The notes below the pieces were generated by a model, which saw nothing but the letters and a program-made list of their open reading frames with translations, did not search any database and was not told where the DNA came from. A stretch of DNA of 45,657 nt from an uncultured Elusimicrobia bacterium (GTDB taxonomy: Bacteria > Elusimicrobiota > Endomicrobiia > Endomicrobiales > Endomicrobiaceae). Below, piece by piece: positions 7,448-16,369 of this stretch. The first letter of the stretch is position 1; every line of letters begins with the position of its first letter. A program made the translations under genes and the position numbers. The DNA lies in NCBI GenBank assembly GCA_937916125.1, contig CALGGE010000018.1, positions 1-45,657 of the forward strand, in the 5' to 3' direction.

Positions 7448-8884
7448 TTATATTCTCTTTTCCTTTAACTTCTTACTTAAAAAGACGATGCTTGCTCCGA
7501 CAAGAATTAAGGCAATTATGCTCGACAAACCGTAACTTAAATTAAACCCTATCTTGGCATTTAATATAAACAGCATATCTATGTAAACAAACAAAAGTCC
7601 AGGCAACAACGTAATAAAATAATTTTTCTTATTTCCGTATAAATATATCGTAGCATAAAAAAATGTCGGCAGAACTATCAGCTGATTTACAAACATAAAA
7701 TATCGCCATACAAGTGCAAAACCTTCGGATTGAGATTTAACCAAATAAAGCAACACGATAACCGCACAAAAAACAGGAACACTTATTAAAAATCTTCCGG
7801 AAGCTTTTGACTGATTTATTTTGAACGAATCCGATAATGTCAACCTTAACGCTCTTAAAGATGTATCTCCGGTAGTTATCGGCAAAACAACTATTGCAAT
7901 TATAACGATAAACGCCAAATACGACGGGACAAAATGTTCCGTTATTATTTGTATTGCGGGAACTTGTCCGATAAGATTTTCCGGAACAAGGTTTAAAGAA
8001 TAAACCGACATAGCTGCAGCCGCCCAAACCATCGCGATAAAAGATTCCACGCACATCATTGCATAAAATACTTTTCTCCCCTCATATTCGCTCTTTACCG
8101 TTCTTGCGATTATGGTAGATTGAGTAGAATGAAAACCCGACAACAAACCGCAACTGACGGTCATAAAAAATATCGGTATCAAATATAATTTTTTCGGATG
8201 CATATTAAGATGTGTAATATCCAATTCCTGCAGATTTACGCCTTTTACAAAAAAACCTACCGTTAAAAGAAGCGTCCCGACGATTAATATAAACCCTAAT
8301 ACGGGATAAACATTACCTATAATTTTATCTATGGAAAACATCGTAGAAAAAAGATAATATGCAATTATTATTCCGTAAATATAAACAATTACTTTATTGT
8401 TTAAAGAAAAATCCGTAACATTGAAAAATTTCGCTGCTATTAAATCGCCCGACGTATAAACAAATACCACCGCAACAAGAAGCATCATTATTGAAATTAT
8501 TCCGAAAAATATATAGTATATATTTTTGCCTAAATATTTTTGAATTAAGCCGGTTACCTGCATACCTTTATTACGCATTGATATCATGCCTGCGGCATAA
8601 TCATGAACACCGCCCATTAAAATACACCCGAGAGGTATCAATATAAAAGCAATCGGTCCGAACAAAATCCCCTGTATAACTCCCACGATAGGTCCCATAC
8701 CGGCAATACTTAACAGCTGTATCATTTGGTTTCTTTTAGTGCTTAAAGGAACAAAATCAACACCGTCGTTTATTTCATAAGCAGGTGTAGGACGACCATC
8801 CGGAGAAAACTGCTTTTCCACATATTTTGAATAAGTAAAGTAACCGACTGATAAAATTAATAAACCGATTATAAATGTAATCAT
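7448..8884 (-). CDS. CstA-family peptide/pyruvate transporter
   Basis: Member of the carbon-starvation CstA family, whose characterised proteins import peptides or pyruvate. The 478 residues hold about 13 helices. Family hallmarks are GPIVGVIQGILFGP (about 65-78), GGVHDYAAGM (about 92-101) and HSTQSTIIARTV (about 253-264). E. coli CstA is about 700 residues, so this is the short form. AAGGGA precedes the ATG. First gene of an operon with the NSS symporter and thioesterase, which points to uptake and fermentation of peptides or amino acids. Confidence 0.88.
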   Translation of the reverse strand: MITFIIGLLILSVGYFTYSKYVEKQFSPDGRPTPAYEINDGVDFVPLSTKRNQMIQLLSIAGMGPIVGVIQGILFGPIAFILIPLGCILMGGVHDYAAGMISMRNKGMQVTGLIQKYLGKNIYYIFFGIISIMMLLVAVVFVYTSGDLIAAKFFNVTDFSLNNKVIVYIYGIIIAYYLFSTMFSIDKIIGNVYPVLGFILIVGTLLLTVGFFVKGVNLQELDITHLNMHPKKLYLIPIFFMTVSCGLLSGFHSTQSTIIARTVKSEYEGRKVFYAMMCVESFIAMVWAAAAMSVYSLNLVPENLIGQVPAIQIITEHFVPSYLAFIVIIAIVVLPITTGDTSLRALRLTLSDSFKINQSKASGRFLISVPVFCAVIVLLYLVKSQSEGFALVWRYFMFVNQLIVLPTFFYATIYLYGNKKNYFITLLPGLLFVYIDMLFILNAKIGFNLSYGLSSIIALILVGASIVFLSKKLKEKRI

Positions 8885-8907
8885 TTTTTTCCCTTAAATA
8901 AAAAAGT

Positions 8908-8936
8908 CATAAAATAAATTTCTACTTATTTTACAA
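8908..8936 (-). promoter_or_regulatory. Weak candidate promoter of the cstA-like operon
   Basis: On the minus strand TTGTAA (8936-8931), 17-nt spacer, TTTATG (8913-8908), about 24 bp before the ATG. The -10 match is poor. Confidence 0.25.
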
Positions 8937-8973
8937 CTTTTTAAAAAAAATGTTAATATTTTAATAGCAATAA

Positions 8974-8992
8974 ATACAATTTAGAATTGTAT
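8974..8992 (-). other. Triloop palindrome over the sprA-like stop
   Basis: ATACAATT-TAG-AATTGTAT, perfect 8-bp stem, 3-nt loop; the TAA stop of the SprA-like gene lies in it. Too AT-rich to be a convincing terminator, but its design matches the other stop-codon palindromes here. Confidence 0.45.
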
Positions 8993-11900
8993 CGTTAATT
9001 TGCTAAGCAACTCTATCAAGGTATAATTTTCTTCCGGAACAAAAGTAAACAAATATCTTGAGAAATTTGTTGCCAGAGTAAATCTGAAATTCTTGGAAAT
9101 TTCATAGTCGGCAGAAAGCTTTAAACCGAAATTTTGGAAGTTGTCGGCTTCGACATTAACCGCCGAACCCTTTGTACCGTAAAATGCGGAAGAATCAAAA
9201 ATCAACCTGTTTTTAAGAGGGATAACGCCGAATAAAGGAAGTTTGATACCCGTCGGGAAAACCAAATCGGATGTAGCCTGACAAGTTATGTTATTTGATA
9301 ACACCTGAGTTGCAAGTTTTCCTTTGGAATTTTTTGTCCACGATTGTTGGTTGTCGTAACGGACACTAAAACGCCACTGTTTAACATTTGTTGCCGTCTG
9401 TAAAGCCCAATTTAAAACCTGACCTTCGGATGTAGTTATGTTTTTTTCGGTATCGGTTTCATAAGAATTTGTAACATCCGCCGACATTAAAATATCATAT
9501 TTCTTATTAAGCTTAAATTTGTAGTCACAGCCGTACATGGTACTTTCTCCGAAAGTAGAACCCTCAACGGCATTAGTCTTGTTATTATATTTCAAATTAA
9601 GCTGAGTATCACTCATCCATTTTTTACCGAAGACTTTTTCAAATCTGCTCATACCGATTAGAATATCGGGCCAAGTTCTTGTATAAGAATTTTTTATCGT
9701 TCCGGTATTATAAGAATCTTCATCACCCTCGGTAAAGCCAAAGCTCAAACTCATTGTTTTTATCGGCATCATTTTCCCTTTCAAATTAAAAGCTTCAAAA
9801 GGATTATATCTCCCTATAACTCTTCTGTCGTCTCTCTGCAAAACTTTTTTAACCGTATAAGAGGATGTGGAGTAAACGGGAAGAATATCTTTTAAAGTAT
9901 TTCCCCTTACCCATAATTTATCCATACTTAATCCTATCGACGAGAAATCCTTTTCAACATTGGAATAAGCGTCGGAATCCTGCATTCTGTAAGAAGTGGT
10001 AAATGTTAAGCTGTTTAAATATTTTGTTTGAACAATATCCTTAGCCTGAAGATTCCATGTAATCTCCGTCGTTCCGACTCTTTCTATATATTTTTTTTGT
10101 CCCGGATAAATAATATTTGAAGTGTTCGTGCTATAGTTCAAATCATAAGTTTCTACCGTATTTATACTGTACAAAATATTAGGTTGAAACCATTTTGCAA
10201 CCTGAAAATTAAGACTTGCACCGACATCCTGATTTAAAGATTTATCATAAGAAATTTCCCGGTTTACAAAATACTCTTTATTTTTTTCATTAACTCTCGT
10301 AATAACATAAGCCGGTGAAAATATCACTTTATCAAAGAAAGAAAAAGGCATTTTTAATCCGTATGTTTCCGTTTTTTCTAAAGTTAAAAAGTCGCTGACT
10401 TCCATATATTTTCTCATGGTATCCAAATCAAGGAAAGTATTTGTATCCTGAATACTCTGAGTCGGATAAACTTTATAAAAAGAATTACTTATCTTATAAT
10501 CACCCACAACACTTTTAGGAAGCAAATCAAAATCTATGGGATTTAAGTAAACCATATTTGCGGACATTGTTTCTTTATCTTCCAATCTTTCAATATTTTC
10601 CGTATCCTGTATAAATCTGTTATATTCCAATGTAATTTTAGGCAAATCGTTACCTGCGGCAATAACGGTATTAACTTTACCCGTATATGCGACAACTTTA
10701 CCCTGATCAAGCACGGAAACCTGATCCGAAGTATTTTGTAATGCCAACGGCGTAATCGTTCTTGTTTTTGTTAACGATGCGTTTATCGGAAGCAAATCCG
10801 TCTTTTTGTCAAGTTTGATACCTTTAAAACTTATCGCGGCGGAATCTTCAAGCAAATCTCTGTCATAAGTTCCCGGAGCAAAAGTTTGAAAGTTTTTATC
10901 AATACTTTTTCTGTGCAAATCCACATTTACCGTACCTATCTTATCGGTACCGTTCCATTTCAAATTTAAGTCCGTTTTCCATGCACTGCCATCTTTACTT
11001 TTTGCATCGGCGACATGAATTTCGTTTATCCATACTTCTCCGACATCAATACCGTTTGTTACAATACCCGTCTCTATAAAGGCAATTTTTTGAAGGCTCG
11101 GATTTCCGACGACGGTTATTGTTGCTTTCGGATCATCGGTTACCCACTTTGCCGTAGCACCGTATCCGGATTGTTTTATCTCGATAAGATTCCACTTTTT
11201 CATAAAATCTTCCGTTATGGGAATACCGTATTCATAGTAATTATTCTCGTCGCCGCCTATACGCATAACAAACTTGCTTTTATCCGTTGTAGATACCGCG
11301 GTATTACTTGATACATAAACGAAGAATCTGAAACTTCCGTATGTTGATATATCAAACCCCGACGAATACGTACTCTTTGCAAAAAATTCCGTACTTGAAG
11401 TTGAATCATATTTTATGCCGAGAGCCTGTTCGTCCCTTATGGCCGAAGATTCTATATCATATAAATTCCTGTAATAAGAATTGGTCAATAAAGAAACATA
11501 ATGAGAGTTATCTCTTCCTATGGAAAAAATTTCGCTTGTACTTACGGCATTACTTTGCTCTTTAGTCCATTTATTTCCGACTACGGAAATTTTTCCTATT
11601 GTCATTGTTCCGGAATATCCCGACGATTCCGAGCCTGTCTTTTTAAGCGTTACTCTGGCAACTCTGATATTTTTCCATTTTTCTTTATCCGAATCCGTTG
11701 AAATTTCCAAAGGTATCTGTATTCTCTGCCAGCCTGAAATATTTTTATTTCCGTAATTTATTCCGTCAACGGTAAAACTTGAAAGATTGGTTTCATAATT
11801 ATCCAATCTGTTATTGCCGTTTATATCTTCCGTATCAAGCCTGCCGTTTCCTGCACCGATTTTTGATATTGAGGAATCTCTGTTCGTAAAATCACGACCG

Positions 11901-14617
11901 ATATCTTCCCACGGACTGATAATTCCGTCCCCGTTTACGTCTTCAGTATCCAATATACCGTTCCCGTCGGAATCCTCATATATTTCCGAAGCAAAATCAA
12001 TCGTTACGTTTACTTTTGAAAGATTTGCTTTCATCCAAATTTCCAAATATAATTTTTTTGAAAAATCATATCCGGAAGCAGAAATACTTTGCCCTATAGA
12101 AACATAATCACATGAAGACAAATCATAGTTTATATCCATAACCTGCTGTTTCTCGCCCGAAATTATTTCCAAATTTCTGTCGATACTTCTTTTTTCGACA
12201 TCATAATTATTCCATGTGATTGCACTTGTATTATAAGTTGCAGAACCGTAATCTTTCGGAACAGCGGCATAAAACCAATCATCGTCAATCAAAGAAACGG
12301 AATCTTCAAGTTTGGCACTTTCCATAGATTCTATTATGGCTTTACCTGTAGTGTTTTGAATGTATTTACTTGTCGCATATTCTCCGCTTGCAGAAAAACT
12401 GAACTTATCAGAAAGTTTTATATCGCTTACTTTGGCATCAACTTCTCCGACGAAAGTACTGGACGGAGTAGAATAAATATCGGGAAGTTTCGTTTCTTCG
12501 GCATTAAATTCATAAATGGCACTTCCTCCTGCTTTCATTTTGTTATTGAAATCATATTGTGTACGCAAACCGACAAGAGTTGAGCCTGCGGAACTTCCAG
12601 CTATCGGAGAATAATCATAAGAAACATCTATTACGACATCATCGGAAATAAGATCTTCTTTTAAAACGGTTAATATTCCGACGTCGTAATCAAGGGCATA
12701 ATCTTCGTTTATCTTTAATGTTTTACCGTTAATAACAACCTTTTCCGAAAGAGGAACGATATTTGCTCTTAACGTATATATTTTTACTTTGTACTGATAT
12801 TGTGCAACAAAATTATATCTGTGAGTATTTGAAGTATACAAATCGTCGTGAAGAGGTTTACTCAAATTAAAAACACCGTTATCATAATCTACCGTTATAT
12901 TTGCATCATATCCCTGTACGTTAGGAAATTTAGGAACACTTTTCCCTCCGTAAATTGTCGTCGGCACGGTATCATTCAAGTCTCTTACTTCCAAAATAAA
13001 ATTATCTCTTCCGTTGTATTTTGTGATTTGATAATTTCCCAAACTGTAAAAAGTGTGAACTTCCGTAGATAATGCGTCGGTATTATTAACATCTTTAATT
13101 ACAAGCGGTGTCCCTGCCGTATCATCCGAAAGCCATGTACCATCGGTATATTGATAGTCAACAGCAACAACATACTGGCTTGACAACGAATTTTTAAAGG
13201 TTATTATTCCCGTAGTATAGTCCACCGTATAATCCGTTCCGGCAATAAGTTTAACAAAATTACCGTTATAAGATTGTGATGGATCTTTCATATATTTAAG
13301 TGATTGCGAAGATGTTATAACAACATAATCGCTGACAGAAGTTTTAATTTTATCAAGATAAACCTTTGCGGTATCATTTCTGATTTTTTTTGTAACACCG
13401 TCTTTAAGTAAAGAATAATATTTCAATTTTATGTAAGAAGTATCGGCAATTATTTTCTTTTCCGTCTTACTTGCACCTTTAAATTGTTTACTTTCCGAAT
13501 AACCTTTTGTTTTGGAAAAGAAAGCATTTGTTTTCAATTTTTTATATTTTGTATCGATTTTCGCACCGAAAAGTTCTTTGGAGTATCCCGAAAATTCCGT
13601 ACCGGGAAGTTCCACCTTGATATCGCCAAAAGCCGCTTCCTGAACAAATTCGTCTCCTTTACCTTTATATACGATGGAAATATCTTTTTTGTCGTCCTGC
13701 GTATCGTCATAATCCACGTTAAGTTCCAGCCTGTCTCCGACTTTTCCTTTTATCTTCATTTGAAGTTCCTGTTCCATCGAAAAATCACCGGAATTGCTCC
13801 TCTTACCGGATTTTTCCTGATCGTAAAGAACGCCGGAATAATTTACGCCTATAGTTTTTCTTCCGGACAAAATAAGTTGCGGATTGAAAGGTAAATCTTT
13901 TAATATTTTTTTTGAAAGACGTGTATTTTTTTTGGTTGAAGATGAAATGATTACGCCTTTGGAAGGATCAAACTTTATATCTTTTTGTTGAACCGTATCC
14001 GTGGATTTATCAATATTTAATTTATCCAACACTCTGTCTCCCGCCATACCTAATGCGGTTGTAGTTGGAATATTTAAATCATATCCGGGCTTTTGAGACT
14101 TTTCGATAATGGCTCCGGACATATAATAAGTACCCAAATCATTATCATCCGGAATTACGGTTTTTGACGAAACTTCTATACTGCTGTCGCCGGCGACGTC
14201 CGAATATTTAAGAATTTTACCTTTAATATTGGAAGAATTGTAAACATTAATATCGTTATAAATATTATCATCGTCGTCATCGTCATTTTCGTCATCGTTG
14301 TCGCCGTAATCGGGAAATTCGTATTCGGAAGCATCGTTAACGGCTTCAATATCCGCTTCAACCGTTTCCGATATTTTTAAATCTTCATTAATATCATTAT
14401 CGTAAATTAAATTGTTGTCAGAAGAAGATTCCCGTTCCGTATTTTTTATTTCATCATTAAGTTCGTTCATATTCGAACTTTCAACAATTTGTTTAACGAC
14501 GGCTGTATCAAGCTGTTCATCGTTATCCGGAGAAGTATTTGTACTTTCGGAAAAAGAAAATGAAAGCGGACATAAAAAGAAAAATGTGATGATAATTAAT
14601 GTTAATATTTTTTTCAT
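8981..14617 (-). CDS. sprA: SprA-like giant outer-membrane beta-barrel protein
   Basis: SprA is the huge outer-membrane translocon of the type IX secretion system. This 1,878-residue protein starts with a signal peptide (about 1-24), then an Asp/Glu-rich low-complexity stretch (about 30-125). Next come SprA-like blocks: FNPQLILSGRKTIGVNYSG followed by a KVGDRLELNVDYDD segment, then LFGAKIDTKYKKLKTNAFFS. Many alternating beta-strands follow, with two Asp-rich EF-hand-like segments (about 880-935, DGNGILDTED and GNGRLDTED) and a terminal strand ending in Phe, as BAM substrates do. Bacteroidota SprA is usually over 2,300 residues, so this one is shorter. No other T9SS gene is in the window; a role in secretion is inference. 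The leader contains repeat copy 5 and a palindrome. Confidence 0.72.
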   Translation of the reverse strand: MKKILTLIIITFFFLCPLSFSFSESTNTSPDNDEQLDTAVVKQIVESSNMNELNDEIKNTERESSSDNNLIYDNDINEDLKISETVEADIEAVNDASEYEFPDYGDNDDENDDDDDDNIYNDINVYNSSNIKGKILKYSDVAGDSSIEVSSKTVIPDDNDLGTYYMSGAIIEKSQKPGYDLNIPTTTALGMAGDRVLDKLNIDKSTDTVQQKDIKFDPSKGVIISSSTKKNTRLSKKILKDLPFNPQLILSGRKTIGVNYSGVLYDQEKSGKRSNSGDFSMEQELQMKIKGKVGDRLELNVDYDDTQDDKKDISIVYKGKGDEFVQEAAFGDIKVELPGTEFSGYSKELFGAKIDTKYKKLKTNAFFSKTKGYSESKQFKGASKTEKKIIADTSYIKLKYYSLLKDGVTKKIRNDTAKVYLDKIKTSVSDYVVITSSQSLKYMKDPSQSYNGNFVKLIAGTDYTVDYTTGIITFKNSLSSQYVVAVDYQYTDGTWLSDDTAGTPLVIKDVNNTDALSTEVHTFYSLGNYQITKYNGRDNFILEVRDLNDTVPTTIYGGKSVPKFPNVQGYDANITVDYDNGVFNLSKPLHDDLYTSNTHRYNFVAQYQYKVKIYTLRANIVPLSEKVVINGKTLKINEDYALDYDVGILTVLKEDLISDDVVIDVSYDYSPIAGSSAGSTLVGLRTQYDFNNKMKAGGSAIYEFNAEETKLPDIYSTPSSTFVGEVDAKVSDIKLSDKFSFSASGEYATSKYIQNTTGKAIIESMESAKLEDSVSLIDDDWFYAAVPKDYGSATYNTSAITWNNYDVEKRSIDRNLEIISGEKQQVMDINYDLSSCDYVSIGQSISASGYDFSKKLYLEIWMKANLSKVNVTIDFASEIYEDSDGNGILDTEDVNGDGIISPWEDIGRDFTNRDSSISKIGAGNGRLDTEDINGNNRLDNYETNLSSFTVDGINYGNKNISGWQRIQIPLEISTDSDKEKWKNIRVARVTLKKTGSESSGYSGTMTIGKISVVGNKWTKEQSNAVSTSEIFSIGRDNSHYVSLLTNSYYRNLYDIESSAIRDEQALGIKYDSTSSTEFFAKSTYSSGFDISTYGSFRFFVYVSSNTAVSTTDKSKFVMRIGGDENNYYEYGIPITEDFMKKWNLIEIKQSGYGATAKWVTDDPKATITVVGNPSLQKIAFIETGIVTNGIDVGEVWINEIHVADAKSKDGSAWKTDLNLKWNGTDKIGTVNVDLHRKSIDKNFQTFAPGTYDRDLLEDSAAISFKGIKLDKKTDLLPINASLTKTRTITPLALQNTSDQVSVLDQGKVVAYTGKVNTVIAAGNDLPKITLEYNRFIQDTENIERLEDKETMSANMVYLNPIDFDLLPKSVVGDYKISNSFYKVYPTQSIQDTNTFLDLDTMRKYMEVSDFLTLEKTETYGLKMPFSFFDKVIFSPAYVITRVNEKNKEYFVNREISYDKSLNQDVGASLNFQVAKWFQPNILYSINTVETYDLNYSTNTSNIIYPGQKKYIERVGTTEITWNLQAKDIVQTKYLNSLTFTTSYRMQDSDAYSNVEKDFSSIGLSMDKLWVRGNTLKDILPVYSTSSYTVKKVLQRDDRRVIGRYNPFEAFNLKGKMMPIKTMSLSFGFTEGDEDSYNTGTIKNSYTRTWPDILIGMSRFEKVFGKKWMSDTQLNLKYNNKTNAVEGSTFGESTMYGCDYKFKLNKKYDILMSADVTNSYETDTEKNITTSEGQVLNWALQTATNVKQWRFSVRYDNQQSWTKNSKGKLATQVLSNNITCQATSDLVFPTGIKLPLFGVIPLKNRLIFDSSAFYGTKGSAVNVEADNFQNFGLKLSADYEISKNFRFTLATNFSRYLFTFVPEENYTLIELLSKLTIQF

Positions 14618-14633
14618 ATTACTTGTTTATGTA

Positions 14634-14650
14634 AATTTGCTTTGCAAATT
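14634..14650 (-). repeat. Triloop palindrome upstream of sprA-like gene
   Basis: AATTTGC-TTT-GCAAATT, 7-bp stem, the same stem sequence as at 1259 and 2500. Here it lies 16 bp before a start codon, where it could fold in the leader near the ribosome site. Confidence 0.6.
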
Positions 14651-14652
14651 CT

Positions 14653-14795
14653 TATCTGTTCAGCTGCCGTTTTCAACTCTTCAACTTCTCAACTGTAGTT
14701 TGTCGTTGCCGTTCATTGTACATTGTACATCATACATTGTACATTGCAGTTCTAAACTTTTCAACTGTAGTTTGTCGTTGCCGATCTTCCAATCC
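14653..14795 (-). repeat. Mosaic intergenic repeat, copy 5
   Basis: Contains GTTGAGAA/GTTGAAGA units, the TGTACAATG block with GAACGGCAAC, and two copies of CGACAAACTACAGTTG about 80 bp apart. It extends into the end of the solute-binding gene and supplies its last residues and stop. Confidence 0.85.
14729..14756 (-). promoter_or_regulatory. Candidate promoter of sprA-like gene in repeat
   Basis: On the minus strand TTTAGA (14756-14751), 16-nt spacer, TATGAT (14734-14729). It would give a leader of roughly 105 nt including the palindrome at 14634. Confidence 0.42.
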
Positions 14796-16358
14796 TCCAG
14801 CGGTGGAAGTTCCAGCCTATTCCTGCAGGAGCAAGCTCAACGCCTTCAATTCTTTTGTTCACACACACCAAATTTTCAGGATAATATAAAAATATACACG
14901 GCGGATCTTCTCTCATAATATCCTGAATTTTATGATAATATTTTTTCCTTTTTTCTTTGTCAAAAGATGTTCTTGCCTTTACGAGAAGTTCATCGACATC
15001 TTTATTTTTGTAAGACATAAAATTATACTGTCCGGGATTACTTTGCGACGAATGCCACAACAAATACTGGTCGGGATCAACGGATGTATTCCATCCCAAA
15101 ACCAACGCATCAAAATTCTTTTTATTAACATATTGATTTATAAACGTACTCCATTCAAGAATCCTTATATTAACTTTAATACCTGCTTTTTTTAATTGTT
15201 CCTGTATTATCTGACATGTAAGTTCACGTGCTTTATTTCCCTGATTGGTAATAATATTTATTTCAAAAGTTTTATTCTTATATTTCAAATATCCGTCGTC
15301 GCCTTTAGTAAAACCTGTTTCTTTAAGCAACTTCACGGCTTTATCAACATTATACTCATACGGTTTTATTTCTTTATATGCCCAAGATTGAGGAGGAAAT
15401 ATTCCCTCAGCCTGTTTTGCCATACCTAACATTACACCGTTTATTATATCTTTTTTATCTATGGCATAAGAAATTGCCTGTCTGAAATTTTTACTGTTAT
15501 ACGGTTCTTTCTCCAAATTAAAGCCTAAAAATGTAAAACCGAAAGACGGATAACGATATTTATTATAATTTTCAAAAAAACTGTCATAAGCGTTCCATTG
15601 ATCGGGCAGTAATGACAACTCATCCAAACTCTGAGTTCTCAATTCCAAAAACTGTACCGCGGAATCCGGAATTACACGGAACAAATAAAATTTTATTTTC
15701 GGTTTTCCCTCGTAATAGTCGGAATTAGCCTGCAAAATTATTTTTTGGTCGGTTATCCATTTTTTAAAAACATATTGTCCCGTTCCGACGGGCTTTCTGT
15801 TGTAATCCGAAGTATTTATATCCTGTCCTTCAAAAATATGTTTCGGAATTATTCCAATACACCAACTTTCAAGTATTGGTGCAAACGGATACGCATAATA
15901 AACGATAAAAGAATAATCGTCTAAAATTTCAAAATTTTTTACTGCCAAATAATCCGATGAAAAAGGGGTTCTTGTATCGGGTGAGATTAATTTATCAAAA
16001 GTAAATTTTACATCTTTGACGGTAAAAGGCTTACCGTCATGCCATAAAATATTTTTTTTCAAGGTAAATTTTATCGAAAGACCGTCGTCCGCGACGGAGA
16101 AACTTTCAGCCAAATCACAAACCAAATTCAAATCTTTATCGTATTTTAAAAGTCCGTTATAGACAAGAGCATTTATGGCTGCGGAAGCAGAATCGGATGC
16201 CAAGACGGGATTCAAACACACGGCATCTCCTATACCGGAAGTAACGTAAGTATTTTTAATATCGGAGATATCGCCGTTTTTACGGAAGTTATTGCCGCAT
16301 GAAACAAAAACTAAAAAAAAAACGTAAAAATAATAATATACGAAAATATATTTTTCAT
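14761..16358 (-). CDS. Peptide/nickel-type solute-binding lipoprotein, frame broken at T10
   Basis: Extracytoplasmic substrate-binding protein of the SBP_bac_5 family for an oligopeptide-type ABC importer. Family blocks: DLAESFSVADDGLSIKFTLK and WHDGKPFTVKDVKFTFD near the N-terminus, PVGTGQYVFKKW, FRQAISYAIDK. A GTG at 16221 would give a 486-residue protein lacking export signals. Upstream, ATG at 16358 (next to the end of the preceding gene) reads MKNIFSYIIIFTFFF then TAG; with one extra T in the T10 tract (16322-16313) it continues LVFVSCGNN, a perfect lipobox joined to the rest. So the gene is off frame by one base. The C-terminal RIGRSATTNYS is translated repeat. No permease genes are adjacent. 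Confidence 0.8.
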
Positions 16359-16369
16359 TTTTCTACTTC

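Noticed and set aside
11840..11980. Cellulosome-type dockerin in the sprA-like protein
   Set aside because: Asp-rich EF-hand-like segments are present, but they lie inside a barrel protein and the duplicated dockerin helix pattern is not seen.
11015..13894. Several plus-strand frames opposite the sprA-like gene
   Set aside because: Shadows of a continuous, clearly coding minus-strand gene; no ribosome sites or motifs.
14412..14918. Plus-strand open frame at the sprA-like start
   Set aside because: Antisense to two real genes and made largely of repeat.
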